In this document: in pieces, positions 10,533 through 22,814 of the stretch
Layout: each line of letters begins with the position of its first letter
Position numbering within the stretch: position 1 is the first letter of the stretch
NCBI GenBank assembly: GCA_947069175.1
Contig: CAMTDV010000003.1
Coordinates: 31,653,353 to 31,717,352, forward strand
Reading direction: 5' to 3'
DNA from: Scalesia atractyloides
Lineage: Eukaryota; Streptophyta; Magnoliopsida; Asterales; Asteraceae
DNA: 64,000 nt
Position numbers and translations under genes: made by a program
The notes under the pieces: generated by a model
What the model was told of the DNA's origin: nothing
The model's input: the letters and a program-made list of their open reading frames with translations, nothing else
Databases searched by the model: none

Positions 10533-13500
10533 AGTAGTAGATGTAACTGGAAAGAGATGCGGGTATTTTTCACGCATTGAGTCTTCGTGTTCCTAAGTAA
10601 ACTCAGTTCCTCGTTTTGACTCCCAACGCACCCTGACTATTGGAATACGACTTCGTCTTAAACGCTTTTCATCGAAGTCCATGATTTCTACAAGTCTTTC
10701 AACGGAATGCATTGACTCATCAATTTGAATATCTTCTAATGGTATATGGAGGTTTTTGTCGGCGAGACACTTTTTCGAGTTTGATACATGGAATGTGGGA
10801 TGACTTCTGCTGAGTTCTTTTGGTAGGTTAAGCTTGTATGCTACAGGACCAACTCTTTCGAGTATTTTGAATGGTCCCACATAGCGTGGTGCTAGCTTGC
10901 CTTTTTGACCAAAACGAACGATTCCCTTCCATGGTGATACTTTCAAAAATACTTGATCACCAACACAAAACTCAAGTGGCTTTCGTCTTTTATCAGCGTA
11001 ACTCTTTTGACGACTTCGAGCTGCTAGAAGATTATTGCGGATCTGGAGAATTTTATCAGTCGTTTCTTGAATCAACTCAGGTCCAGTGATTTGCGCTTCA
11101 CCGATTTCGTGCCAGCATACAGGAGATCGGCACTTACGACCATATAAGGCTTCAAAAGGAGCCACACTGATGCTTGAATGATAGCTATTGTTGTATGAAA
11201 ATTCAACTAACGGTAGATGAGTATCCCAAATACCCTTGAAGTCTATGACACATGCTCGTAACATGTCTTCAAGAGTTTGTATGGTGCGCTCAGATTGACC
11301 ATCAGTTTGAGGGTGAAAGGCAGTGTTGAGATCTAGTTGTGTACCCAATGCTGATTGTACGGCTCGCCATGTCCGTGAAGTAAAACGACCGTCTCGATCT
11401 GAAATGATATTTAAGGGCACACCATGACGGCTTACAATTTCATTAATATAGATGCGGGCTAACTTCTCGTTCTTCTAATATTCACGGATTGGAATGAAAT
11501 GAGCTGATTTGGTGAGACGGTCAATGATAACCCAGATTGTGTCATACCCAATGGAGGTGTGAGGTAACCCAGTAATGGAGTCCATGGTTATGTTTTCCCA
11601 CTTCCAAACAGGTATTTCAGGTTGAACGAGTAACCCTGAAGGTCGTTGATGCTCAGCTTTAGCCTTAGAACACGTGAGGCACTTTGAAACAAAAGTGGCG
11701 ATATCTTTCTTCATGCCAGACCACCAGTAGCAGTATCGTAGATCTTGATACATCTTATCGGCCCCTGGATGTATAGAGTATCGTGTTTTGTGAACCTCGT
11801 TCATGAGAAAAGCACGAAGATCGTCACGATCAAGTACCCAAATACGATTTAGATAGTAAAGGATACCGTCGGACTTGGTTTCTATTTTGAGTTCAGCTCC
11901 ACAAGACAATTCATCTTGCACATCATTTTCTGTGACAGAAATATGTTGAGCTGCCCGAATACGATTTTGAAGATCAGTTACGATTTGAGAACACAAAAGA
12001 TGAATGGAGTTCGCATACTCTTTTCGACTCAGGGCATCAGCCACAACCTTAGCATTGCCAGGATGATATTGAATTTCACAATCATAATCATTTAAGAGTT
12101 CGACCCATCGTCGTTGCCTCATGTTCAACTCTTTTTGGTTGAAGATATGTTGAAGGCTCTTGTGGTCGGTGTAAATTTCACACTTGGTACCATAGAGATA
12201 GTGTCTCCATATCTTTAGAGCAAACACGACTACTCCAAGTTCTAGGTCGTGAGTGGTATAGTTCTTTTCATGTACTTTGAGTTGCCTAGAGGCATAGGCT
12301 ATCACCTTTCCTCTTTACATTAGAACACAACCTAGTCCTTGCCCTGACGCGTCACAATAAACCACAAAGTCTTCGCAACCATCAGGAAGAGTAAGGATAG
12401 GTGCATCACAAAGTTTTTGCTTCAAAGTTTGGAAAGCCTCTTCTTGCTTGGGCCCCCAAATGAAGGGTTTACCCTTGTGAGTCATGGTTGTGAGTGGGAC
12501 GGCGATACGAGAAAAATTTGTGATGAAACGTTGATAATAACCAGCTAGACCAAGAAATGATCTAACTTCGGTAGGAGTGCGTGGCGCTTGCCATTCTTGC
12601 ACCGCTTTGATCTTTGCAGGGTCGACATGAATCCCTTTGTCGTTAACGACATGACCAAGAAATTGTACCTCTTTTAACCAAAACTAACATTTCGAGAACT
12701 TAGCATAAAGCTTTTCGGTCCTCAAGAGTGTTAGGATGAGTCAAAGATGACGCTCATGATCGGATTTGGTCTTAGAGTAGATAAGAATATCATCAATGAA
12801 GACTATGACAAAACGATCGAGGTAGGGTTTACACACCCTATTCATCAAATCCATGAAAACAGCAGGAGCATTAGTCAAACCAAAAGGCATAACCATGAAT
12901 TCATAGTGGCCATAACGAGTTCGAAAAGCAGTCTTTGGAATATCTTCTTCACGTACTCTAAGTTGGTGATAACCAGAACGAAGGTCGATTTTTGAGAAAC
13001 AGGTGGCACCCTGTAGTTGATCTAGAAGATCATCGATACGAGGTAAAGGATAGCGGTTCTTGATAGTCAGCTTATTGAGCTCTCTATAGTCAATACACAT
13101 TCGAGAAGTTCCATCTTACTTCTTTTCGAATAGAATTGGCGCACCCCATGGTGATGAACTAGGACGCATAAATCCCTTGTCAGTCAACTCTTGCAGCTGA
13201 CTAGCTAACTCTTGCATCTCAGATGGGGCAAACCGATATGGAGATGTTGCGACTGTCTAGCACCAAGTACAAGATCGATTCGGAATTCGACTTCTCGCAC
13301 AGGAGGAAGTCCTAAAACATCGTCGGAAAAAACTTGAGGAAATTCTTTAACGATTGGAATGTCTTCGAGCTTCTTTCCCTTGCCTTCCTTTTTGACGATG
13401 TGAGCTAAGAATGCGATATAGTCTTTGCGAAGGTATCTTCGAGCTTGGGGGCATGACATCAATTTGAGCCATTTGGAGGAGGTTTCACCAAAGATACGTA

Positions 13501-13897
13501 AAGTTTGACCGTCAGCGAGAGGAATTCGAATAAACTTCTCATAACAAACAACTTCAGCGTGATGATGGCTAAGCCATTCCATTCCAATAATGACGTCAAA
13601 ACTACCCAACTTCATAGGGATAAGGTCAATTGGGAAGTCATGATCATTGAGGGTAAGAGTACAATCACGAATAATTGAGTCTAACATAATAGATTCACCA
13701 TCAGCGACTTCCACCGTAAATGATTCGGCTAGACTAACTCGAGGTAAATCAAGTATAGATTCGAACTCTAAAGACACGAACCTCTTATCCGCACTAGTGT
13801 CAAATAGAATAGATGCATAAGTGCAGTTAATGAGAAACGTATCGTTAACCACATTATTATCAGCTCTAGCTTGATTGGCATTGATGTTGAAAGCTCA
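10530..13897 (-). pseudogene. pol polyprotein of the nested chromodomain element (PR-RT-RH-IN-chromodomain), broken
   Basis: Order on the - strand: aspartic protease (13852 down; active site at 13801-13793 reads DTS instead of the usual DTG), RT (13100-12741; CIDYRELNK and an intact FIDDILIYS catalytic site), and RNase H (12602-11800; CDASGQGLG). Then comes integrase: zinc-binding part to about 11700, core with MDSITGLPHT, ISDRDGRFTS and TDGQSERTIQ, all three acidic residues present. A chromodomain-like tail ends EKYPHLF. Defects include a frameshift near 13897 between gag and protease, another near 13250, and in-frame stops near 13118, 12740, 12690, 12310, 11472 and in the chromodomain Trp codon near 10590. 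Several stops fit C-to-T or G-to-A changes. Confidence 0.9.
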
Positions 13898-15204
13898 TCC
13901 TCTATGGGTGGGTTGGCTTGGTTCACTGGATTGGCTTGAGCTTGGGCATTTATGATGTTCACCAAACGTGGGCAAGTGTTTCGGAAATGGGTTGCATCAC
14001 CACAATTGAAACATGCTCTGACTGGTTGCATCATAGGGTAGTTGGGTTGATAGTAGGGTTGAGCCATGGGTTGAGCAGGTGGTAAAAGTAGAGGTTGTTG
14101 GTATTGGGCTTGGCCTACCACTTGATTATTGGGTTGAGCTTGAGGTTGATTGTGATTTGGTCTCTGAAGGATGTGGAAAGTTTGAATTATATAACCTGCA
14201 CGGCCACAACTTGTGCAATGAAGGCATGGGTTCTCAGGAGGGTGGTGGTATTGACATTGGTTGCATTTTGGATGAGATCCGGTGTATGGTTTCTTGAATG
14301 GGGCGGCAGGAGGAGCAACTTGGGTGATTGGAGCGGCAGTGATAGGAGGATTGGTTTGAGTAACAGCCTTCCCATTGCGTTTCCTTTTACCAGCAAACTT
14401 AGAAGACGATCCTGTTTGGGTTAGGGTTGGGGTTTTAGCAGGTGTCTTGTCTTTCTTCTTCTCATCTTTAAAATCGCCATTTCTGATGCGATTTTCCATG
14501 AGCTCAGAAGCCAGCTCCATTGCAGCCTCGAGAGTTGCAGGTGTAGTACTCATTACTGAATCTTGAATTTTCGAGGGAAGACCTCGAATGTAGTGCTCAA
14601 CTAAACGATAGAGTGGAGTGAACAAGTTTGAAACCATCTGGTTCAACTCGAGGAACCTCTTATTATAGGTGATATGGTCTCCTCCTTTTTGCTTCAAGAA
14701 ATAAAATTCATCTTCCAATTTCTTGATTTCGCTTCTTGGACAGAAACGTCTAGTCATTAGTTCCCTCAACTCTTCCCAAGTTAAGGCCACGGCGGCTTCA
14801 ACACCTCGTATACCCTTCTCCGCGTTCCACCACGTAAGTGCTACCCCATATAAACGACCGGTAGCGTAACGCACCTTGCGATCATTAGGACAATCGCAGT
14901 TGAGAAAAGTGCTTTCCATCTCCTCAAACCAACGGAGAAGAGCAGTTTCACCTTCAGTACCCTCTTATTTTGGAGGATCACAGGAGTTGAAGTGTTTGTA
15001 GGTGCATTTGGTGGTGTTGGTGGGAGGATTGGCAACATTTGGGCCTTCTTGCTTGGTGGGGTTGATGGGATTGGCGGAAAGGGCTTGTTGGACTTGAACT
15101 ACGATGTCGGGAAGTACCACATTCATCTGTTGGGCTATTTGAGTGGACATGCGCTCGCCAGACCTTCCTGACCTTCTACCTCATCGTGAGTGTCTAGCAG
15201 ACAT
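13898..15204 (-). pseudogene. gag of the nested chromodomain element, with stop codons
   Basis: The frame starts at 15204 (MSARHSR), meets a TGA seven codons in, and resumes at 15150 (MSTQIAQQMN). A TAA at about 14965 interrupts it again. The capsid-like domain (about 14919-14440) has the retrotransposon-gag pattern ALTWWN, RRFCPRSE and FLELNQMV. A Pro/Gln/Asn-rich linker and zinc-binding segments follow: CNQCQYHHPPENPC, CTSCGRAGY (partly decayed) and CFNCGDATHFRNTC, the last a good CCHC knuckle. Removing the stops would need at least two changes, so it is not translatable as it stands. Confidence 0.88.
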
Positions 15205-16017
15205 CTACAGGAAATATGTAGCGTCATTATGAGTTGAATGTTTTTAGGTCTCATGTGTCGTAAAAGAAAAAAACAACATTCACAAAATAAATGAGAAAAT
15301 AAGTTTACTAAATCTATAGGATGTCTTGGGCTTTGCTCATGTTTGGGGCCCCATATGTCTCCCATACTTTGGCCTAGGTAGTCATGTGGGCCCCCATGAC
15401 TACTAGGCTTTGTAGGGTTCACATTGGTGTCGGCCTGTTACACTCGCATCACCCGAATGAAAATCGTAAAACATGATTGCGAGATGTAAGGTCGGAGGGT
15501 GTCCAGGTGTAGACACAGTGACAACCTAAAGTGAGGTTAGTTCACACGACGTTGAGGCATGCTTTGGCCTAATAGGTCCTTTGTACTCTCATTGTTAGTC
15601 CCTAGGTAGGCAAACTGGTCCATTATATTGGATTTATATGAATGCTAATCCTAGACAGGACGTTCCGACTACCAGTACTCGTACCCTTCCAGTTACTACA
15701 TTACCCGTCATAGAACTCACTTTGATGAGATTGAAAAACATGAGAACATTATGAAATCCTTGAGAAAGAAATCATGATAATTGTGAATTTGTGTTGTGTT
15801 TGCGTAAGCATGATATGTTTAATAATATATAGCCCACAAAAAATATCAAACAATAACATGTAATGGTGAAAGTGTTTGCATGCATTTGTGTGTGGATTAA
15901 ATATAAAACAAATAAACATCACGAGTTTGCATGTAACACATAAACATTTAAAATCTATTCAACTATAGTATAGGCTCTAAGAGTCTAATAACCTATCCTA
16001 TATCCCTATAGTCAAGC
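15205..16017 (-). other. Untranslated leader of the nested chromodomain element
   Basis: This stretch lies between the primer-binding site and the gag start and has no sustained frame with recognisable features. The minus ORF 15422-15135 overlaps the gag start in another frame and looks accidental. Confidence 0.6.
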
Positions 16018-16029
16018 GCTCTGTTACCA
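16018..16029 (-). other. Primer-binding site of the nested chromodomain element
   Basis: On the - strand the sequence reads TGGTAACAGAGC, three bases inside the 5' LTR. It differs at one base from TGGTATCAGAGC, the usual site complementary to the initiator Met tRNA 3' end, which is intact in the + strand element at 25987. Confidence 0.8.
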
Positions 16030-16032
16030 ATC

Positions 16033-18230
16033 TATCACACCCTGACCCGCAGCGGAAATAGAAGTCGGGGCATGATTGGGTTTTCATCAAAGCTCATGAC
16101 ATTTACTATAATTAAGTTTCATATTCATTAATTGAAATTTAAAGGAATATCTCCAAACACAAGAAATATTGTTCTAAACATGACGTATTTTATTCATCTT
16201 CTAAGGCCAATCCTAAGTGTTCCTCTCCTCAGCCTGTCCACCTATATCATGTGTAAAAATGAAAGTTTGGGTCAACAAAAGTTGGCGAGTGAATCTAAAT
16301 TAAACATTTAAACGGATTAGTTACATTGATTAATTTAATAAAAATGTGTATGGACCATATATGAGCATATGTATATAGAATCAAACCACAAACCACATAA
16401 TATAAACAATGTACATATGAGCATGACAAATGATGCACTGTGAGATCAAGGCTCAATCAAACGCAGCCGATCTAATGAGGCACGTAATGCTCAACTCGTA
16501 TCCAACGAGGAACTGATGGGCCTTATATGAATGATTGCACTGAAATGATAAAATATAACCATATACAACAACAAAAATATACACATTAGATCACATAATA
16601 GTGTTAGTACAACTATTGAATAAATAAAATATGTAACGGCACATGATGCACCCCAAAAACATGAATAAAAAGTGGAATTTGTAGGATTCACTCACCGTGG
16701 GTGCGTTTCCTTAGTTTGGTGGCTAACGCGCACGAATTTGGATTTAATCACGAAGGAAACTCACCTAAATAATAACATAACAAGTTGATAAATAAATATA
16801 TTTTTATTTAAAATTAACATTTTCAATTAGTGCTTTTTATTAGATTTTTAGACTTATTTTTGTGGTATAAATGTCATTTTTTAAACTTTGAGACCTTATT
16901 TTTAAGTGTTTTAATTGATTTTTAATTAAAATTAAAATAAAAGAAAATATTAGAAAAAATATTGACCTTGTCAGGTCTGACAATCTGACCGCTTCTATTG
17001 AGCGAATTTTTGGCAGCATGTGAGGTTCGAATTCGTGACCTCCCGTACACGTGCATGGAGCTCTGCCAATTGAGCTACGTGACTAACCCGAAATAATCTC
17101 TGTTTTAATTATAAAATTTGATTTATTTAAAAAGGTTTTTATTTCTTTCAAAACACATTCGACCGCTGCCACCCACAAGATTCGAACCGGTGACCCTTGA
17201 CTCATATTGCACCCAGCCCTACCAATTGGGCTGAGTGACTAACCCGGTAGTAACTAGATTTTTATTTCTTTTATAAGTAAAAAGGTTGGGATTAATGGAA
17301 GGAAAATCAGACCGTATCTGAGACTCGAACCCGGGACCTATGTTTTAAATTTGCACACTGTCCACCACTGGACTGTGTGTCTAACCCTATTAAAAACCTA
17401 ATTTTAATTATATTTAAACTCTATATACAATTCATCTTCTTCCTATAACAAAACCCAAAACCCGATCTCATCTACTAATCAGTTTTTTTTAAATCTGATT
17501 TATGATCAAAACAAAATAAACCATCATATAAAGGTTTAAAGATTTACTGATGGACAATTCTTTACTATTTCCGGTTTGAAGAAGATCCGGCGAAGCACTG
17601 TGAATTCCGGTGAATCGACTAGAATTTCCGATGACGTTGATTTCAACACAGAGGAGGGGTTTTGAAGTATGGATTGAGATAATGAGCGAATCCTGATGAA
17701 GGTTAGGGTAGGGTATTTATAGGCTCAATGATTTACGAGTCTTCAGTTTCAAGATTTTGAAATCATTGATTTCTAACGGTTTTCAATTAAATTGGACTTG
17801 ATTTCGCAATGGTAACCGATGTTTGATATCGGTTACATATGTTTTCACAATTGAAACCAAGGATTTAGCTTTGATTGATCGATTGGCGGTTACTGGTTTG
17901 TAGTAATTGACAGGTTTGCGATTTTGTTGAACATAAGAATTAATTGTTTCGGTTTATCAACAGTTGGTGTGTGTGGCTCAGTGGTGTTCTGGTGTGTGAG
18001 CTTTGTGGGGGTACCCAGGATCGAATCCCGACTACTCCTTTTGTTCATTTTTTATTATTCTAGAGTTTAATTACTTTATTTATTCTTTTATTGGTTATTT
18101 TAGTTATGTAATTTATTTATTAACTAAAAATATATTAAATAACCCTAATACATGAATGCGTAACGAACTTTAATAAATACTGGATTCTCAAATGAGCGGG
18201 TTTTGGAACCCGTTTTACATGAATGTTACA
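16033..18230 (-). repeat. 5' LTR of the nested chromodomain element
   Basis: The 2198-bp partner of 8211-10495 starts TATCACACCC (a TG-to-TA change at the + strand left end) and ends GTTACA. It contains the same four tRNA-like modules (17012-17088, 17165-17246, 17308-17388 on -, 17964-18038 on +). It is shorter than the other copy because of several small deletions. By position it would drive the element's - strand transcript. Confidence 0.93.
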
Positions 18231-18235
18231 TGACA

Positions 18236-19957
18236 ATATTTCCACAGGCGAGGTAGTTCACAAAGTCAGCAAACCAAGCCGATTCATCACTCACTTCCAC
18301 GCTCATGAGGAACTCGTGGGGAAAATTGTCGTTTATCGGCTCTTCCCGCACATCCTCAGAATCTCTACGCTCAAGCCTCGAGAGATGATCGACTGCAACA
18401 TTCAATGCACCCTTCTTGTCTTGGATCTCGATATCAAACTCTTGTAGCAACAGAATCCATCTAATTAGACGTGGTTTCGCATCCTGCTTGCTGAAAAGAT
18501 ATCTAATAGCCGCGTGATCCGTATATACGATCATCTTGGACAACACGAGATATGATCTGAACTTGTCAAACGCAAAAACGACAGCCAAAAGCTCCTTCTC
18601 TGTGGTAGTGTAATTCTCTTGCGTATCATGCAAGGTCTTGCTGGCGTAGTATATCGGGTGGAAGTGCTTGTCCTTCCACTGTCCCAAGACTGCCCCTATC
18701 GTGAAATCTCTAGCGTCAGACATAATCTCAAACGACAACGCCCAGTCTGGTGCTACCAAAATAAGGGCTTCGATAAGCCTTCACTTCAACAAGTTGAATG
18801 CCTCCAAGCATTCATCCGAAAACACAAACGAAGCGTCCTTCTCCAACAAACGGGTCATGGGTCTCGAGATTTTTGAAAAATCTTTAATGAATCTCCTGTA
18901 GAACCCGGCATGACCAGGGAACTCCTGATTGCTCGTACTGAGGTCGGGGTGGAAGTTTAGAAATGGCATCCACTTTGGCTGGATCAACCTCTAACCCCAC
19001 TTGCAAGATTTTGTTCCCGAGAACTACCCCTTCTTTCACCATTAAATGGCATTTCTCCTAGTTGAGCATAAGATTGGTCTCTTCATACCTCATTAACATC
19101 TTTTTCAAAATTTTAAGACAATGATCAAAGGAACTCCCAAAAACAGAAAAAACATCCATGAATACCTCCATGGAGTCCTCAATCATGTCATGAAAAATAG
19201 CAACCATGCAGTGCTGAAATGTCGCCGGTGCATTGCACAACCCGAAAGGCATACGCCGGTAGGCTAATGTGCCGAAGGGGCAGGTAAAAGTAGTCTTCTC
19301 CTGATCCTCATGAGTGATTGGAATTTGAAAGTAACCAGGGAACCCATCCAGAAAACAATAAAACGACTTCCCCGAAAGACGTTCCAACATCTGGTCGATG
19401 AATGGAAGCGGGAAGTGGTCCTTGCGGGTGGCGTCATTAAGTTTGCGGTAGTCAATGCAAACTTGCCATCTGGTGACGGTACGGGTCGAAATAAGCTCAT
19501 TCCAATCGTTTGAGACTACCGTCATGCCTCCTTTCTTGAGCACCACTTGCACAGGGCTCACCCAAACAGAATCAGAGATAGGATATATTAAGCATGCATC
19601 TAGCAACTTAATCACATCCTTCTTCACGACGTCTTGCATATTCGGGTTGAATCGCCTCTGATGCTGAGCACACGGTTTGTAATCATCCTCCATCAGAATT
19701 TTGTGAGTGCAAAAGGAAGGATTGATGCCCTTGATATCCATAATCTTCCATGCCGTGGCTTTCTTATGAAGTTTTAGAACCTCGAAAAGTTTTCTCTTTT
19801 CCTCTTCTTCCAAGGATGATGAAATGATGACCGAAAGGCGACACTCCTCGTCTAGGAATGCATACTTGAGATGCGGTGGGCGCTCTTTCAAATCCAATGA
19901 TGGTGGGTCCTCAACTGAAGGCTTCGACTGTTCTTCAGCCTCACGATCAATCCCCAC
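18236..19957 (-). pseudogene. Athila reverse transcriptase and RNase H, broken and with an altered active site
   Basis: RT lies at 19957-19058 on the - strand. It shows VCIDYRKLNDATRKDHFPLP, MPFGLCNAPATFQ and, at the catalytic site, FMDVFSVFG. The family carries FMDD here, so the second catalytic Asp is replaced by Val at 19151-19153. Further RT and connection sequence (19057-18770) has several stops. RNase H follows (18759-18236) with SDARDFTIGAVLGQ, ELLAVVFAFDKFRSYL and YTDHAAIRYL. The frame enters the insertion at 18236 and continues into integrase at 8210. Confidence 0.9.
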
Positions 19958-20221
19958 AAATCTATCCGGACTCTGGGAATCATTGTCACCGATTTGATAA
20001 ACCGGCTGCTCAACTCCGTGGCCCTCCTGCGTAATGCCATCTAGGCTCCCACATAATGCGTGAGTGTCCTAATCGATTTCCTCAATCATTCCTTGGAAAT
20101 GAGAGCTCACAAATGTATAAACAATGTCAATATAATAGAGCGTATCGTCCTGACTTTGCGGATGTTGCATCGACCGTTTGATGTCGAAGGTCACATGCTC
20201 GTCATTAACCCGGAGCGTGAT
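19958..20221 (-). other. Athila protease-RT linker
   Basis: This is a region between the readable protease and RT frames, with a stop after the protease frame (near 20222) and no clear motif. It is part of the ancestral gag-pol frame by position. Confidence 0.5.
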
Positions 20222-20871
20222 TTAGCCAGGGGCCACATCAACAATTGTCCTTGCGGTGTTGAGAAACGGCCGTCCGAGTATCAAAGGCACTTTTGAGTCT
20301 TCATCCATATCCAGAATAACAAAATCTACGGGAAATACGAATTTGTCGATCTTAATAAGCATATTTTCAATGAACCCGCGCGGATATTTGATTGAACGAT
20401 CAGCAAGTTGAATGCTCATCCTCGTGGGTGACGGCTCACCCAGATCCAACTTAGCGAAAACCTTACACGGCATAAGGTTTATGCTTGCTCCCAAATCAGC
20501 CAATGCGTGGCTGACAGACAGGCTGCCAATAAGATATGGAAGGGTAAAAATGCCTGGATCTCCCATCTTCTCAGGTAAACGGTTTTGGAGAATAGCTGAG
20601 CAGTTTTGTTCATCAAAACACAAGACATGTCCTCGATCTTTTGTTTGTTTGTTAGGATGTCCTTTAGAAACTTCGCGTACTTAGGCATTTGAGCCAACGC
20701 TTCAACAAATGGTATGTTTATATGCAATTGCTTGAACATCTCAAGAAACTTACCATATTGCTCTTCGTTCCTTTGCTTCTTCAGCCTGCCCGAATACGGA
20801 ACTGGAGGAGTATAATCTGTAACTGGCTTCTGGAGCTGTGCTGTACTTGATGGGACTCGCCTAGCGTGCAC
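20222..20871 (-). pseudogene. Athila aspartic protease region
   Basis: The minus frame 20871-20479 gives the pre-protease segment (Pro-rich, then FLEMFKQLHINIPFVEALAQ, typical of Athila/Tat). The frame 20623-20222 covers the protease proper, with ALADLGASINLMP at the active site and VPLILGRPFLNTA near the end. D-L-G in place of D-T/S-G is the usual Athila/Tat form as I know the family. The two frames overlap out of phase, showing a frameshift around 20600. Confidence 0.82.
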
Positions 20872-21319
20872 CTCGTCCGAAGCGTCAAATGGACCGTCTC
20901 AGTGATCAGTGGTGAGTCCGATATGTCAGGTGTCGTGGCTTTACCACTCCTCGTCATCACTGCATTAACATGCCCTCTTGGGTTTGGCTCTGTATTGCCT
21001 GGAAGACCGCCCTAAGGCCGCTCAGATAGCATCTTAGCCAACTGGCCAACCTGATTCTCAATGGCCTGAATGGAGGCTTTCTGACTCCTCATCTCCCCTT
21101 CTTAGGCTATGAAACGCTCCTCGTGCTGCTGATAGTGCTTTTCAGCCAACTGATTCACATTGTTAGAGTTGCTTAGAAGTTGTGCCATCATTTCCTCCAT
21201 CTTAGAGTTATTTTGAGGGGCTTGTTGCTGGGAACTGCTCCCGGCACCCTGATTATGGTCATATTGGAATGTGACTGGTAGGAGTGATTCTGAGACTGAA
21301 AAGACTGACCGTAGGATTG
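20872..21319 (-). other. Athila gag C-terminal region, decayed
   Basis: This Gln- and Asn-rich minus-strand sequence between gag and protease has multiple stops. It corresponds to the low-complexity tail of Athila gag, and no single frame is usable. Confidence 0.5.
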
Positions 21320-22504
21320 CTATGGCGCGGGAGCGCGCTGAGAATACCCGAGTGGGTTTTGGTTACCTGAACCACCCTTCCACCCTAAGTTTGGGTGATT
21401 CTTCCATCCCGGATTGTACGTGTTGCTATAAGTGTTATTTTGGGGTCTAGTTTGATTTACCAGATAATCCACCTCCTTGTGGCCTGTAAACATAACACCC
21501 TGCACGCACGCACCTAGCTCGTGTGAAATCCCACATTGCTCACATGAAGATTGAACCCGCGAAACATTATGGGCTTGATCATTTTTTTAGCAAGGGCTCC
21601 AATCTGCACAGTAAGAGCCGTATATGTGTCAACAACATGCACCCTTGAACGAGATGATGTTCTAGCTCTCTCTCCAGCTTGACGAGAACTCGACTTCAAA
21701 GCAGCTTTCTCAATAATTGCGTAAGCTTCATTCGGTGTCTTCGTTCCAAGATCACCCCCTGCGTACACGTCTAAACACTCCTGCGAATCATAGTTGAGTC
21801 CTTGGTAGAATGTTAATACCAGCTGTCTTTTGGACAAATCGTGATGTAGGACATCAATAAGAAGATCTCTAAACCTTTCCCAAGCCGCGTGTAAGGATTC
21901 TCCATCATCCTGTCGGAATGTCATGATACGGTTCTTTAACTTGGCCGTTTTTTCTGGCGGAAAGTACTTCTGCATAAACAGCTCTACCATCTCATTCCAG
22001 GTGGTAATGGATCCTGCGGGAAGTTATAAAAGCCAAGCTCTGGTTTTATCTCGCAATGAGAACGGGAAGAGTCGCAACCAGATCGCGTCATCAGAAACGT
22101 CTCGTATTTTGAAAGTAGAGCACACCTCGAGAAATGCAGCAATGTGTCGACCAGGGTCCTCGTGATCCTTTCCATCAAACTGCACCGAATTTTGCAACAT
22201 GTTGATGATGCTGGATTGATCTCGAAATTCGGTGCCAGCATAGTAGGTTGGGTGATGCTAGGCTGCAGGCCTTCGCCTCCTGGACGGCCGGTCTCATTCA
22301 ACGGACGGTAGTCGTCTGCCATGGTGCTCCACCCTCGACCTCTGAGCTCTCACTCTCAGTTGGTATCCCCGGCTCGCCAACTTCAGCTGAGATTAGTTGT
22401 GCAACAACGTGGGACCTTTCTCGAAGCCTTCTACTCCTCCTCCTCAGGTCACGTTCTTGATCATCAGACGGCTCAGCAGCGGAGGGCACGGGGGTTGAGG
22501 ACAT
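21320..22504 (-). pseudogene. Athila gag, frameshifted
   Basis: A likely start at 22504 (MSSTPVPSAAEP) gives a charged, Arg-rich N-terminus that stops at 22298. An overlapping frame from 22322 (MADDYRPLNETGRPGGEG) carries the Athila gag core start, shifts frame near 22210, and resumes at 21990 with MVELFMQKYFPPEKTAKLKN, LHAAWERFRDLL and FYQGLNYDSQ (retrotransposon-gag domain). The zinc-binding end and an NQTRPQNNTYSNTYNPGW segment lie at 21540-21320. At least three frame breaks are visible. Confidence 0.85.
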
Positions 22505-22790
22505 CAACCTGTAAGGAAGGGATAAGCACGTCCCGAAATAAATAAATATAATATAATATAATATTAATATATATATATATATATTGGCATGGAAGAATAA
22601 ATATTTTTTTTTATTATTATTTTCTTCAAATAAGTAGCCAATCAATTATCTCGATTCGAAAAGAATAAATTAATAAATAATCTTGCAAAAATATATACAC
22701 TAAATGAGCAAATAAACAAGTATGAACAAATATTCACAAGCATGTACACCAGTAGAAAAGTGACTCAGATCGTTCCAAAAACTCGTAGCG
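22505..22790 (-). other. Athila leader with TA-rich microsatellite
   Basis: This is noncoding sequence between the primer-binding site and the gag start. It contains an ATATA-rich simple repeat at about 22545-22585. Confidence 0.6.
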
Positions 22791-22808
22791 GTCCCGGCAA
22801 CGGCGCCA
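22791..22808 (-). other. Athila primer-binding site (tRNA-Asp type)
   Basis: On the - strand the sequence is TGGCGCCGTTGCCGGGAC, six bases inside the 5' LTR. This is the primer-binding site characteristic of Athila and Tat elements and independently supports the lineage call. Confidence 0.9.
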
Positions 22809-22814
22809 AAAACT

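Larger units (their letters stand above)
8211..18230 (-). mobile_element. Chromodomain-type Ty3/gypsy retrotransposon nested in Athila pol
   Basis: The 10,020-bp element has two long LTRs (8211-10495 and 16033-18230) and a 5-bp target duplication TGACA (8206-8210 and 18231-18235). A gag-protease-RT-RNase H-integrase region on the - strand ends in a chromodomain-like stretch. It also has a primer-binding site like the initiator Met tRNA and a polypurine tract. It interrupts the Athila frame between RNase H and integrase. The pol proteins are very similar to those of the + strand element at 23317-34601, but the LTRs and leader are not. Several stops and frameshifts make it defective. Confidence 0.93.
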
